Source: Halorubrum sp. GN11_10-6_MGM (lineage in GTDB: Archaea; Halobacteriota; Halobacteria; Halobacteriales; Haloferacaceae). Taken from it: DNA of 64,000 nucleotides. Location of the stretch: contig NZ_SGUC01000010.1 in the NCBI RefSeq assembly GCF_005435165.1, positions 25,116-89,115 on the forward strand. The letters are read 5' to 3'. Below, in pieces: positions 52,028 through 59,566 of the stretch (within the stretch, counting starts at the first letter, position 1; each line of letters starts with the position of its first letter). The translations under genes and the position numbers were made by a program. Below the pieces are notes generated by a model. The model had not been told where the DNA came from. It saw only the letters and a program-made list of their open reading frames with translations, and made no database searches.

Positions 52028-54187
52028 TCAGTCGTCGCCGACTTCGATCCCCAACTGCTCGTAGAGGAACGCCCACGAGTCCGTCTGCTCGTCGACGACC
52101 ATCGAGGTCGGCTTGCCGACGCCGTGGCCGGTCGCCGACTTCGTCCGCAGCAGGAACGGCCCGCCGTCGACCTCGGTCTGGAGCCGCGCCGTCATCTTCC
52201 GGGCGTGCGAGGGGTGGACGCGCGTGTCGCTCGCGGCCGTGGTGAAGTATACGGGCGGGTGCGTCGCGTCGGGGTCGACGTTGTGGTAGGGGGAGTACGC
52301 GCGGAGGTACTCGAACGCCTCCGGGCTCTCCGGGTGGCCGTACTCCGTCGTCCACGACTCGCCGAGCAGGAAGCGGTGGAACCGCAGCATGTCCAGCAGG
52401 GGCACCGCGCACTGCGCGGCCGCCCACAGGTCCGGCCGCTGCGTGACGACCGCGCCGACCGACAGCCCGCCGTTCGACCCGCCGGCGACCGCGAGGTGGT
52501 CGGCGTCGGTGAGCCCGGACTCGCGGAGCGCCTCGCCGGCCGCGACGAAGTCGTCGAAGGTGTGCTGTTTCTCGGCCAGCATCCCGGCCTCGTGCCACGG
52601 CTCGCCGTACTCGTAGCCGCCGCGGGCGCACACCGCCGCGAACGCGCCGCCGTCCGCGAGGAACGGCAGCCGGAACCGGCCGAACGAGGGGGTGACGCTG
52701 TTCCGGAACCCGCCGTAGCCGTACAGCAGCGTGGGGCGGGGGCCGTCGACCTCCGCCTCCTCGCGGTAGCAGACGAACACCGGCACCTCGGCGTCGTCCG
52801 TCGAGTCGACGAACCGCTGTTCGACGACGAGGTCGTCGGGCGCGTCGATGTCGACCGAATCGATGCCGACCGAATCGATCGGCGTCGAGTCGGCGGAGCC
52901 GTCCCCCGCTTCGCCGGACAGATCCAGCCCGCGGACCGCCGGCGGCCGGTCGAAGCCGGTGACTCCGAAGAACGCCTCGGGTGCGTCGCGGTTCCCGGAG
53001 ACCCACGTGACGGAGCAGTACGCCGGCAGCGACACGTCGCGCAGGTGCGTCCCGTCGCGGTCGTGGACCGAGAGCCGCGAGTGCGCGTCCCGCTGGCGGT
53101 GGACGAGGAGCCGCTCGGGGGTCGGCACGGCCGATCGGAGGATCCCCTCGCCCTCGGGGAGCACCTCGCGGCACTCCTCGAACGAGAGGTCTCCCTCGCG
53201 GAAGCGGTCGACGGAGCAGGCGAGCAGCCGCCGTCGGGGCGCGCCGTGGTCGGTCGAGACGAACGCCGTCCCGTCGTGGAACCGGACCGAGGTCTCGGCG
53301 TCGGTGTCGGTCAGGACCGGCCGGAGCTCGCCGTCGACGCGGACGTACCACTCGGTGCCGCCCACCATCTCGGAGAAGGCGACCGCGAGCAGCCCGGAGT
53401 CGGGGTCGACGGTGACCCGCGGCCAGACGTGCTGATCGTCGTGTTCGAGCAGGACGCTCTCCGCGTCGGGACCCTCGGCGAGCCGGAACCGGCGGATCTC
53501 CTTGTCCATCTGGGCGCCGTCGGCCGCGCCGCCGGTGGCGACGTAGACGAATCCCTCGCCGTCCGCTTCCCACGCGAGGCTCCCGGCGTTGACGCGGCCG
53601 CGCTCGGGGAGGACCGCGACCTCCTCGACGCCGGCGCCGTAACCGTCGTCGTCCGACGGTTCGAGGCTCGACCGCTCGTCGCTCGGGTCGGGAACCGAGA
53701 GGACCCGCACGTCGTAGTTCTCGTCGCCGCCCTCGGTGACGCCGACCGCGACGCGCTCGCCGTCGTGCGAGGGGACGTACCACGCCATCGAGCGCGGCGG
53801 GGCGTCCTCGTCCCGGTTCGCCGCCCACGCGTTCGGGTCGACGAGAACGGTGTCGTCGTCGTCAGGCGCGTCGCGCACGACGAGTCGCGCGTGGTCGGCT
53901 CCCGGTTCGCGGACCGTCGCGAAGTACCGGCCCCCGCGGACGGCGATCGGTCCGTAGTCGGCCACCTCGACGAGGTCCTCGAAGCGCGGGCGGAGCCGCT
54001 CCCGCAAGTCGTCGTCGAGCGCGGCGTCGACGTGGTCGTTCTGCGCGTCGACCCACTCGCGGACCGCGTCGTCGTCGCCTTCGAGCCACCGGTACGGGTC
54101 GTCGACGTCGACACCGTGGAGCGTCTCGGTGACGACCTCGCGTCTGGTCTCGGGCGGGGACGACCCCGGAGCGGACTGGCGTGACAT
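52028..54187 (-). CDS. Prolyl oligopeptidase family serine peptidase (S9A)
   Basis: 719 residues. The N-terminal part includes VDDPYRWLEGDDDAVREWVDAQNDHVDAALD, the standard opening, followed by the seven-bladed propeller. The catalytic domain holds AVAGGSNGGLSVGAVVTQRPDLW (GxSxGG nucleophile), FTTAASDTRVHPSHARKM (Asp) and SATGHGVGKP (His). The triad is intact. No signal peptide, so it is probably a cytoplasmic peptidase for short proline-containing peptides. A disordered insert (about 415-440) with tandem DSVGIDSVDID-type repeats separates the domains. Confidence 0.94.
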   Translation of the reverse strand: MSRQSAPGSSPPETRREVVTETLHGVDVDDPYRWLEGDDDAVREWVDAQNDHVDAALDDDLRERLRPRFEDLVEVADYGPIAVRGGRYFATVREPGADHARLVVRDAPDDDDTVLVDPNAWAANRDEDAPPRSMAWYVPSHDGERVAVGVTEGGDENYDVRVLSVPDPSDERSSLEPSDDDGYGAGVEEVAVLPERGRVNAGSLAWEADGEGFVYVATGGAADGAQMDKEIRRFRLAEGPDAESVLLEHDDQHVWPRVTVDPDSGLLAVAFSEMVGGTEWYVRVDGELRPVLTDTDAETSVRFHDGTAFVSTDHGAPRRRLLACSVDRFREGDLSFEECREVLPEGEGILRSAVPTPERLLVHRQRDAHSRLSVHDRDGTHLRDVSLPAYCSVTWVSGNRDAPEAFFGVTGFDRPPAVRGLDLSGEAGDGSADSTPIDSVGIDSVDIDAPDDLVVEQRFVDSTDDAEVPVFVCYREEAEVDGPRPTLLYGYGGFRNSVTPSFGRFRLPFLADGGAFAAVCARGGYEYGEPWHEAGMLAEKQHTFDDFVAAGEALRESGLTDADHLAVAGGSNGGLSVGAVVTQRPDLWAAAQCAVPLLDMLRFHRFLLGESWTTEYGHPESPEAFEYLRAYSPYHNVDPDATHPPVYFTTAASDTRVHPSHARKMTARLQTEVDGGPFLLRTKSATGHGVGKPTSMVVDEQTDSWAFLYEQLGIEVGDD

Positions 54188-54294
54188 ACGTTCGCCTGTG
54201 GCCGGCGGGGCAAAATCGCTGGGATCGCGGAACCGCCGGGGTCGCGGCGGCCGAGGCCGCCCGTCGGTTCACGGCGCGCTCGACGACGCGAGCG

Positions 54295-54612
54295 TCACGG
54301 CCACAGCCCCGCGACGAACAGGAGGTTCCGCGCGGCGACCGCTAGCGAGAGGGCGCCGACGCCCGCGCACATCAGGGTCGCGACGAACCGCCGCGTGCCG
54401 CCGGCGACCGCGACCGGAACACCGATCACGGCCATCCCGACGGCCTTCGTGAGGAGCATCCCGCCGAGGAGCCCGAACCGGGCGATGAACAGCCGGCCGA
54501 CGGGCGATCCCTCGACGTACTCGCTCCCGGAGAGCGCGACGTACGTCGTTCCGACGTCGGCCGCAGTCCCGACGAGCAGGAGGCCGACAGCGAGCGCGAG
54601 GCGAGAGGGCAC
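54295..54612 (-). CDS. DUF5658-like membrane protein, GTG start
   Basis: 105 residues from GTG 54612, supported by a TATA-like GTTTATGC at 54637-54644. Three hydrophobic segments (about 5-23, 40-67 and 72-100) with LLVGTAADVGTTYVALSGSEYVEGSPVGRLFIARFG resemble the small membrane family DUF5658 (moderate certainty). Function unknown. Confidence 0.7.
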   Translation of the reverse strand: MPSRLALAVGLLLVGTAADVGTTYVALSGSEYVEGSPVGRLFIARFGLLGGMLLTKAVGMAVIGVPVAVAGGTRRFVATLMCAGVGALSLAVAARNLLFVAGLWP

Positions 54613-54636
54613 TGACCGACCGAACGCGGGACGGAC

Positions 54637-54644
54637 GCATAAAC
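54637..54644 (-). promoter_or_regulatory. TATA-like box supporting the GTG start at 54612
   Basis: The minus strand reads GTTTATGC 25-32 nt upstream of GTG 54612. Confidence 0.45.
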
Positions 54645-54746
54645 TTCCGGGGACGGGGTCGAATCGCGGCGACGCCCTCGACTCGGGTTCGACCGCGTCG
54701 AACGCGGCCGAGGTGGCTGGTCGCGGGTCGCGCACACCACGACGCC

Positions 54747-54754
54747 ATTTAAAC
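54747..54754 (+). promoter_or_regulatory. TATA-like box of the flavoprotein gene
   Basis: ATTTAAAC lies 24-31 nt before the ATG at 54778. Confidence 0.5.
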
Positions 54755-54777
54755 GGGCGGAGCGCGTATCGCGGGCA

Positions 54778-55857
54778 ATGAGTTCGTCCGACGACGAGTA
54801 CGAGATCGCGGTGGTCGGCGGCGGGCCGGCCGGACTGACGACCGCGCTGTACGGGGCCCGACTGGGCCACGAGACGGTGCTGATCGACCGCGGCGGCGGC
54901 CGCGCGGCGATGATGGCCGACACGCACAACGTTATCGGCGTCACCGAGGAGGTCTCCGGCAACGAGTTCCTCCAGACCGGCCGCGAGCAGGTGGAGTCGT
55001 ACGGCGGCGCCTTCGAGCGCGGCTTCGTCACCGACGTCGAGCGCACCGAGGACGACCGGTTCCGGCTGACGACGAACGACGCCGAGATCCTCGCTGACCG
55101 CGTCGTCCTCGCGACCGGCTTCTCCGACGAGCGCCCCGATCCGCCGCTGCCGCGGACGGGGAAGGGCCTCCACTACTGCCTCCACTGCGACGCCTACATG
55201 TTCGTCGACGAGCCGGTGTACGTGATGGGGCACGGCGAGGCCGCCGCCCACGTCGCGATGATCATGCTCAACGTGACCGACGACGTGGACGTTCTGACCC
55301 GGGGCGCGGAGCCGACGTGGAGCGACGAGACGGCCGCGCAGCTGGAGGCGCATCCGGTCGACGTCGTCGAGGAGGACGTCTCGGGGGTCGAGAACGACCC
55401 CGACTCCGGCTGGCTGGAGGCGCTGGAGTTCGAGGACGGCACCCGACGCGAGTACCGCGGGGGGTTCGCGATGTACGGCTCCGACTACAACACCGCCCTG
55501 GCCGAGGGGCTGGGCTGCGACCGCAACGACGACGGCACCATCGACGTCGACGACCACGGCCGCACCAGCGAGGACGGCGTGTTCGCGGTCGGCGACATCA
55601 CGCCCGGCCACAACCAGGTTCCGGTCGCGATGGGACAGGGCGCGAAGGCCGGTCTCGCGATCCACAAGGAGCTCCGCGAGTTCCCGCGCTCGACCGAGGA
55701 GATCGCGCGCGACGGTCCGGTCGGCGCCGACGAGGTGCCCGCTATCCCGCCCCACCTCATGGCGACGGCCGTCGCTCACGAGGGGCACGCCGGCGGGCCG
55801 CGAGACGAGGCGGGCGCCGAGGCAGACGCGGAACAGCCCGCGGCCGACGACGACTGA
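54778..55857 (+). CDS. Thioredoxin-reductase-like FAD/NAD(P)-dependent oxidoreductase
   Basis: 359 residues. FAD motif VVGGGPAGLTTALYGARLGHETVLID and the terminal GVFAVGDITPGHNQVPVAMGQGAKAGLA match thioredoxin reductase-like enzymes. The redox motif position reads YCLHCDAYMF (C-L-H-C), not CATC, and the NAD(P) loop reads VMGHGEAAAHVAM with a weak glycine pattern. The preferred partner may therefore not be thioredoxin. The tail (about 330-359) is acidic and disordered. The stop region is repeated in the 3' flank. Confidence 0.87.
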   Translation: MSSSDDEYEIAVVGGGPAGLTTALYGARLGHETVLIDRGGGRAAMMADTHNVIGVTEEVSGNEFLQTGREQVESYGGAFERGFVTDVERTEDDRFRLTTNDAEILADRVVLATGFSDERPDPPLPRTGKGLHYCLHCDAYMFVDEPVYVMGHGEAAAHVAMIMLNVTDDVDVLTRGAEPTWSDETAAQLEAHPVDVVEEDVSGVENDPDSGWLEALEFEDGTRREYRGGFAMYGSDYNTALAEGLGCDRNDDGTIDVDDHGRTSEDGVFAVGDITPGHNQVPVAMGQGAKAGLAIHKELREFPRSTEEIARDGPVGADEVPAIPPHLMATAVAHEGHAGGPRDEAGAEADAEQPAADDD

Positions 55858-55904
55858 GCGATCCGCTGCGGCCGGGACAGAGCGATCCGCCGCGGCCGCG
55901 ACAC
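55833..55904. repeat. About 24-bp tandem echoes of a stop region
   Basis: CCGCGGCCG...TGAGCGATCCG at the end of the flavoprotein gene recurs about 24 bp later as GAGCGATCCGC...GCGGCCG and then as a decayed third unit. The GAGCGATCCG core occurs at 55856 and 55880. Confidence 0.65.
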
Positions 55905-55939
55905 CGACCTTTTTTGATCGCCAGTCTCCGACCGTCGGT

Positions 55940-56710
55940 ATGGGAACCATCGAGGCCGACTTCGCCGGCGAGACGGTCGTGGTCACGGGCGGATCGAGCG
56001 GGATCGGCCGCGCGGTCGCGCTCGGGTTCGGCGACGCCGGAGCGACCGTGATCAACGCCGACGTGCGGGAGACGCCGAAGGACCGGGACGCCGAGACGCC
56101 CACGCACGAGGCGATCGAGGAGCGCGGCGGCACCGGCGCCTTCGTCGAGACCGACGTCTCCGAGCCGCGGCAGATCGAGACGGCCGTCGAGGCGGCCCGG
56201 TCCTTCGGCGGCGTCGACGTGATGGTGAACAACGCCGGAGTCCACCGGAGCCTCGGGTTCCTCGACGTCGACCCCGCGGACTTCGACTTCGTCCACGGCG
56301 TCAACCTCAGGGGCGCGTTCTTCGGCACCCAGCTGGCCGCGAAGGACATGATCGACCGCGGCGTCGAGGGGGTCGTCGTGAACACCTCGTCGACGACGGC
56401 GGAGCGCCCGGAGGGGAACCACTCGCACTACGCGGCGACGAAGGGCGGCATCCAGATTCTCACGCGAAGCGCGGCGCTCGAACTCGACGGACACGGGATC
56501 AGGGTGAACGCGGTCGCGCCGGGGCCGATCGCCACCGAGATCCGCGAGGGCTGGTCCGACGAGGCGAGCGAGATCGACGGGTCCGACGGCCTCCCGTCTC
56601 GGGCCGGGACCCCCGCGGACCTGCGCGACGCGTACCTCTACCTCGCCTCCGAGGACGCGAGCTACGTGACCGGCGAGACGGTGTGGGTCGACGGCGGGGC
56701 GAGCCTATAG
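55940..56710 (+). CDS. Short-chain dehydrogenase/reductase
   Basis: 256 residues. VVVTGGSSGIGRAVALGFG is the TGxxxGxG cofactor loop; NNAGVHRS is the NNAG motif; VVNTSSTTAERPEGNHSHYAATKGG has the catalytic Ser and YxxxK; VTGETVWVDGGASL closes the family. The cofactor-binding Asp in NADVRE suggests NAD(H). It reduces or oxidises an alcohol/ketone of unknown identity. It is the last chromosomal gene before the tRNA-fragment/repeat region. Confidence 0.92.
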   Translation: MGTIEADFAGETVVVTGGSSGIGRAVALGFGDAGATVINADVRETPKDRDAETPTHEAIEERGGTGAFVETDVSEPRQIETAVEAARSFGGVDVMVNNAGVHRSLGFLDVDPADFDFVHGVNLRGAFFGTQLAAKDMIDRGVEGVVVNTSSTTAERPEGNHSHYAATKGGIQILTRSAALELDGHGIRVNAVAPGPIATEIREGWSDEASEIDGSDGLPSRAGTPADLRDAYLYLASEDASYVTGETVWVDGGASL

Positions 56711-56824
56711 CCCCCGACCGCGGTGCTCCGGATGTGTTCGAACCGGAACCAGACGTGCTCGCTCGTTGCGCGCGTCTGGGAGGGCACAAACTCGGCCGCG
56801 ATTTCTCTCACTCCGTTCGAGAAA

Positions 56825-56838
56825 TGCGCCGGCCGGGA
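56825..56838 (-). other. tRNA acceptor-end fragment, third copy
   Basis: TGCGCCGGCCGGGA repeats the start of the tRNA-Gly 3' fragment (57095-57108) at the left edge of the 36-bp repeats. Only the acceptor and part of the T arm remain. Confidence 0.4.
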
Positions 56839-56850
56839 CTCCCGCGAGCG

Positions 56851-56968
56851 AACGAAGTGAGCGAGTGGGAGTACGGGCGGCGCACGAACGAAGTGAGCGA
56901 GTGGGAGTACGGGCGGCGCACGAACGAAGTGAGCGAGTGGGAGTACGGGCGGCGCACGAACGAAGTGA
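56851..56968. repeat. 36-bp tandem repeat array beside the tRNA fragments
   Basis: Units start at 56851, 56887, 56923 and 56959 with perfect 36-bp period (AACGAAGTGAGCGAGTGGGA plus a GC-rich remainder); three full units and a partial one. There are no spacers between the units, so this is not a CRISPR. Confidence 0.85.
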
Positions 56969-56969
56969 G

Positions 56970-57037
56970 TGCGCCGGCCGGGATTTGAACCACGGTCGCT
57001 CGCTACGCTCGCTCTCTGATTCAAATCCCTCGGCGCA
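56970..57037. repeat. Inverted pair of tRNA T-arm/acceptor fragments
   Basis: TGCGCCGGCCGGGATTTGAA (56970-56989, minus-strand tRNA end) faces TTCAAATCCCTCGGCGCA (57020-57037, plus-strand-like), with 30 nt between. Both derive from the same 3' end as the larger fragment at 57095. The intervening bases are GC-rich and not tRNA-like. Confidence 0.6.
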
Positions 57038-57094
57038 TCCTCCCGCACGGACTCACTCGTCGCTGTCGCTCCTCGTTCGCAGTGTGCGGAAGGA

Positions 57095-57136
57095 TGCGCC
57101 GGCCGGGATTTGAACCCGGGCCATGAGCTTGGAAGG
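57095..57136 (-). other. 3' fragment of tRNA-Gly(UCC), probable attachment site
   Basis: On the minus strand the sequence contains an anticodon loop CTTCCAA (anticodon UCC), the 3' anticodon strand GCTCA, the T stem-loop CCGGG-TTCAAAT-CCCGG and the acceptor 3' strand CCGGCGC with discriminator A. The matching 5' half (GCGCCGG...TGAGC) is missing: the bases upstream do not pair. This is the classic footprint left by integration into a tRNA gene. The restored full gene is expected at the far, right-hand end of the element, outside the window. Confidence 0.8.
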
Positions 57137-57340
57137 CACCGCACCGCAAATGGCCTACACAGCCTCTGAAGCGCCAATATTCGGGGATCGGAACCCCATC
57201 TCACTTACGACAATAGTGTAAACGCACAGAACTGACATAAAAGTGTCGGTCAAAAGCATACGTTGTTACCCAAAGAACACCCATGTAGAACCACAGATCG
57301 CAATACGAAGCGGCTATATCTGTCATCGCCAATTCGGTGG

Positions 57341-57350
57341 TTATATACAT
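57341..57350 (+). promoter_or_regulatory. TATA-like box of the 53-codon gene
   Basis: TTATATACAT lies 21-30 nt upstream of the ATG at 57371. Confidence 0.5.
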
Positions 57351-57370
57351 ATAGAAACTGATATTTAGAT

Positions 57371-57532
57371 ATGGATCTCAACCCACGCCTCCTCGCGTTT
57401 CTCGAACACGAAATGAAGCAGATCGTTGAAGATCGCAAGCGTGATCCTGAAGATCGGAGTCATGCTTCTGCCGTGTTAGAACGCATCGAGGGGGAGATAG
57501 AGTGGGAAGAGGAACAGCAACTACAGCCCTAA
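57371..57532 (+). CDS. Small acidic helical protein, element gene
   Basis: 53 residues: MDLNPRLLAFLEHEMKQIVE, then a charged helix with RKRDPEDRSHASAVLERIEG and an acidic end EIEWEEEQQLQP. It is one amphipathic helical stretch with no motif. It starts 21-30 nt after a TATA-like TTATATACAT, which supports expression. Too short to assign. Possibly a small regulator of the element (inference). Confidence 0.5.
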   Translation: MDLNPRLLAFLEHEMKQIVEDRKRDPEDRSHASAVLERIEGEIEWEEEQQLQP

Positions 57533-57692
57533 AACGAACTTTCCTCCGGATTTTGGCTTAGTGACTGAGAATAAACATATGATATCTTATCTACTCATAC
57601 TATCTTATGGTAGCGAACCTTCTGTTAGTTTGATCGAATCTCGATTTAAACAATCGGTATCTTGACAATCCCCGATCAGAAATTCACGGTGG

Positions 57693-57869
57693 ATGGAGAG
57701 CAAATCGACTCCCGAGATCGACGCTCTTGCGCTACGCATTGAACGGCTCATCAAACAGAATGAGGAAGTCCTCGAAGACTACGACGAGAACCACACCTCA
57801 TTCTCTACGGCTCAGGCAGATGTGACGGCTCAGACGCAGGACGTTGACACCGAGGAGCTATTCTCGTGA
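57693..57869 (+). CDS. Small acidic protein, first gene of a coupled pair
   Basis: 58 residues: MESKSTPEIDALALRIERLI continues with a heptad-like helix KQNEEVLEDYDENH and ends VTAQTQDVDTEELFS. Its TGA overlaps the next gene's GTG start (GTGA), so the pair is translationally coupled. TTTAAA at about 57642-57648 is a candidate upstream promoter, a little distant. No family recognised. Confidence 0.55.
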   Translation: MESKSTPEIDALALRIERLIKQNEEVLEDYDENHTSFSTAQADVTAQTQDVDTEELFS

Positions 57870-58114
57870 GCAAGTTCCCTGTTAGCGACCACATCGACGT
57901 GATCGAGGGCAACACCCTCTACAAGGAGGACGGTTGGTGGCGCGCGGTCATCCTCTACACGAAGAAGGACAGCTCGAAAAAGAAGCTCGCGCTCTACTGG
58001 TGGGTTCACAACGATAGCTGGCAACGCATCGGGAAGTGGCAGGCGGAGAGCAAGGGCCAATGGGAGAAAGAAAAGCAGGCGATGGATAGCTGGATCAGTC
58101 GGGCCGACATTTAA
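57866..58114 (+). CDS. Small Trp-rich protein, second gene of the pair
   Basis: 82 residues from GTG 57866. VSDHIDVIEGNTLYKEDGWWRAVILYTKKDSSKKKLALYWWVHNDSWQRIGKWQAESKGQWEKEKQAMDSWI is basic for this genome, with seven Trp residues, and has a compact beta-hairpin-like core followed by a helix. The family is unknown to me. The overlap with the preceding small gene suggests a two-gene module. It could bind nucleic acid through its Lys/Trp surface (inference). Confidence 0.65.
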   Translation: MSKFPVSDHIDVIEGNTLYKEDGWWRAVILYTKKDSSKKKLALYWWVHNDSWQRIGKWQAESKGQWEKEKQAMDSWISRADI

Positions 58115-58129
58115 CGAACGAAATCTGCC

Positions 58130-58462
58130 TTAGATTTCTTTCACCCACTTGCGGCCGTCGGACTGCTCTTCGAATCCTTCTGTTTTGAGGATGTGTTCCA
58201 TCGCAGGATGAGTTGCGTTGTTCGTCGTGACCTCAGAAAGCCCCTGTTTCCGGCTTAGGTCGATAAACGTATTGAGCGCCGCTCGTGCGATCCCCTTCTC
58301 CTCCCACGCTAACTCAACCGTGAGGTACTCGATACGTCCGGGGTATCCTTCGATGGCACCTACGTGATTTCCCTCAGCACGAATGTTGTATCCCAGAGTC
58401 CCTTCTGAGAGAGTCACAGCTTTCGGATCAACTTGATCAATATCTTCGGCAGTAACCATCAT
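58130..58462 (-). CDS. GNAT-family N-acetyltransferase
   Basis: 110 residues; the start is ATG 58462 or the adjacent 58459. YLTVELAWEEKGIARAALNTFIDLSRKQGLSEVTTNNATHPAMEHILKTEGFEE contains the GNAT motif A region, where the acetyl-CoA loop R/Q-x-x-G-x-G/A reads WEEKGIA. It is short for the family and may be a minimal domain. TTTTATATG on the minus strand at about 58490-58498 is a TATA-like box. The substrate is unknown. Confidence 0.8.
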   Translation of the reverse strand: MMVTAEDIDQVDPKAVTLSEGTLGYNIRAEGNHVGAIEGYPGRIEYLTVELAWEEKGIARAALNTFIDLSRKQGLSEVTTNNATHPAMEHILKTEGFEEQSDGRKWVKEI

Positions 58463-59566
58463 TTCTGTATGAATATTGTTTCTATACCCATATAAAAGTA
58501 AGTATCAAAGAATTAAAGACCGATCTTTGTCTTTATTTAGATCGTCTATACACCCTGTTCTGATCGTTCTGTGCCTCCCGATTTTTCTGACCTCAGGAGA
58601 GAAATTTCGCAGACGAAGCTACCTAAGCCCGCGCTTAGAGGGCGACATAATGTTCTAACCCCATCAGTAAATTATAATTTTTCTAGTAGTATTTGACTAT
58701 TATAATAAATCTGTTACTAATCGTTGGGATTCAGTCACCGATCTCCACAGACAGCTCGTGAGCCGTTTTGTGAGCCGATATGATGACTTCCCTTCACCGA
58801 GAAACAAACGCCGACCAGCGGCTTATCAGGTACTTTAGAATTGAATCCGATACCAACGCCGTCACCCCCTCACTCTCATCGGCATCAGAGCGGGCTACTA
58901 CTACTGTATATACACTACTGTTGACCGCGGTTATACTCGTGACTGAATCACAGTAGGTCTAATAGTGTGTTCAAACACATCGAGGAGGGGGTTTCTACTC
59001 TACACTCTAACTTGTACACTCAACTGATACACTACTCAGTCTGAAGGGGTCATACACAGTAGTATATACTGTAGTGTATGAGGGGGCAGATAATGTGTGA
59101 TACTTGTTACTTCCCCGTTTAGCAAACATATCATAATTACATATTATATATGAATATGGTAGTTGTTGTATGATATTCTCTGAGGTGTCCTCAAGCAGAA
59201 CCACATCGTTGTGGTGTAGTGTAGCATGCCACATAGGTAATCATCACCTCCAAACTACTGGCGGCTCCCAAACCCCCACATGGAATCCGACAAACCGCTT
59301 CAAGAACTGCCGAAGGAAGACTGATGCTACCATAACTGCCTCGATGGGCCGAAACACGAGACGAACGACGACGGCGATCTATCGAATCTCTCCCGTGCTG
59401 ACAATCGCATCGAGGCGGGGTAATCATCGTGATCTGATTCATCGTTACCCGAACGACAGAACCCCGCCCTCGATGTGCTGATTCCCATCGGAGAAGCCCA
59501 CGGAGCGAACGGCGTTGATGGGAGTCTGTGGTCACCTTTTTGATGAGTGGCTGTTTCGAAGGCGAT
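58463..59566. other. AT-rich non-coding stretch with palindromes
   Basis: About 1.1 kb without a convincing gene. It contains AGTATATACT (within 59058-59072) and GTATATAC (within 58906-58920) embedded in related, oppositely oriented sequences (CACTACTGTT / CAGTAGT), plus long A/T runs (about 59130-59160). These resemble an operator or replication-control region. The stretch lies just upstream of the restriction-modification gene. A short frame at 59280-59423 may be a gene remnant. Confidence 0.55.
59280..59423 (+). pseudogene. Possible small gene remnant with in-frame stop
   Basis: From ATG 59280, MESDKPLQELPKED is followed by TGA and then, in the same frame, CYHNCLDGPKHETNDDGD and NLSRADNRIEAG to a TAA at 59421-59423. 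The acidic, haloarchaeal-like residues on both sides of the stop suggest a small protein that was disrupted. It could equally be chance. Confidence 0.25.

Noticed and set aside
54295..56385. A 696-codon minus-strand frame covering the flavoprotein gene
   Set aside because: The plus-strand flavoprotein and SDR start have clear motifs and a TATA-like box. Only the last 105 codons of the minus frame, from GTG 54612, look like a real protein.
56851..56968. CRISPR array
   Set aside because: The 36-bp units are contiguous, with no unique spacers and no cas gene nearby.
57095..57180. A complete, expressed tRNA-Gly
   Set aside because: The T arm, acceptor 3' strand and anticodon loop are present, but the 5' acceptor strand, D arm and 5' anticodon strand do not pair with them.
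58476..58658. 60-codon frame on the plus strand
   Set aside because: Composition is mixed, the start lies in the promoter of the GNAT gene, and no domain or acidic bias is seen.
59170..59481. 103-codon plus-strand frame before the restriction gene
   Set aside because: Basic, Thr/Arg-rich and unlike either the host or the element proteins. It overlaps a frame that looks like a decayed small gene.
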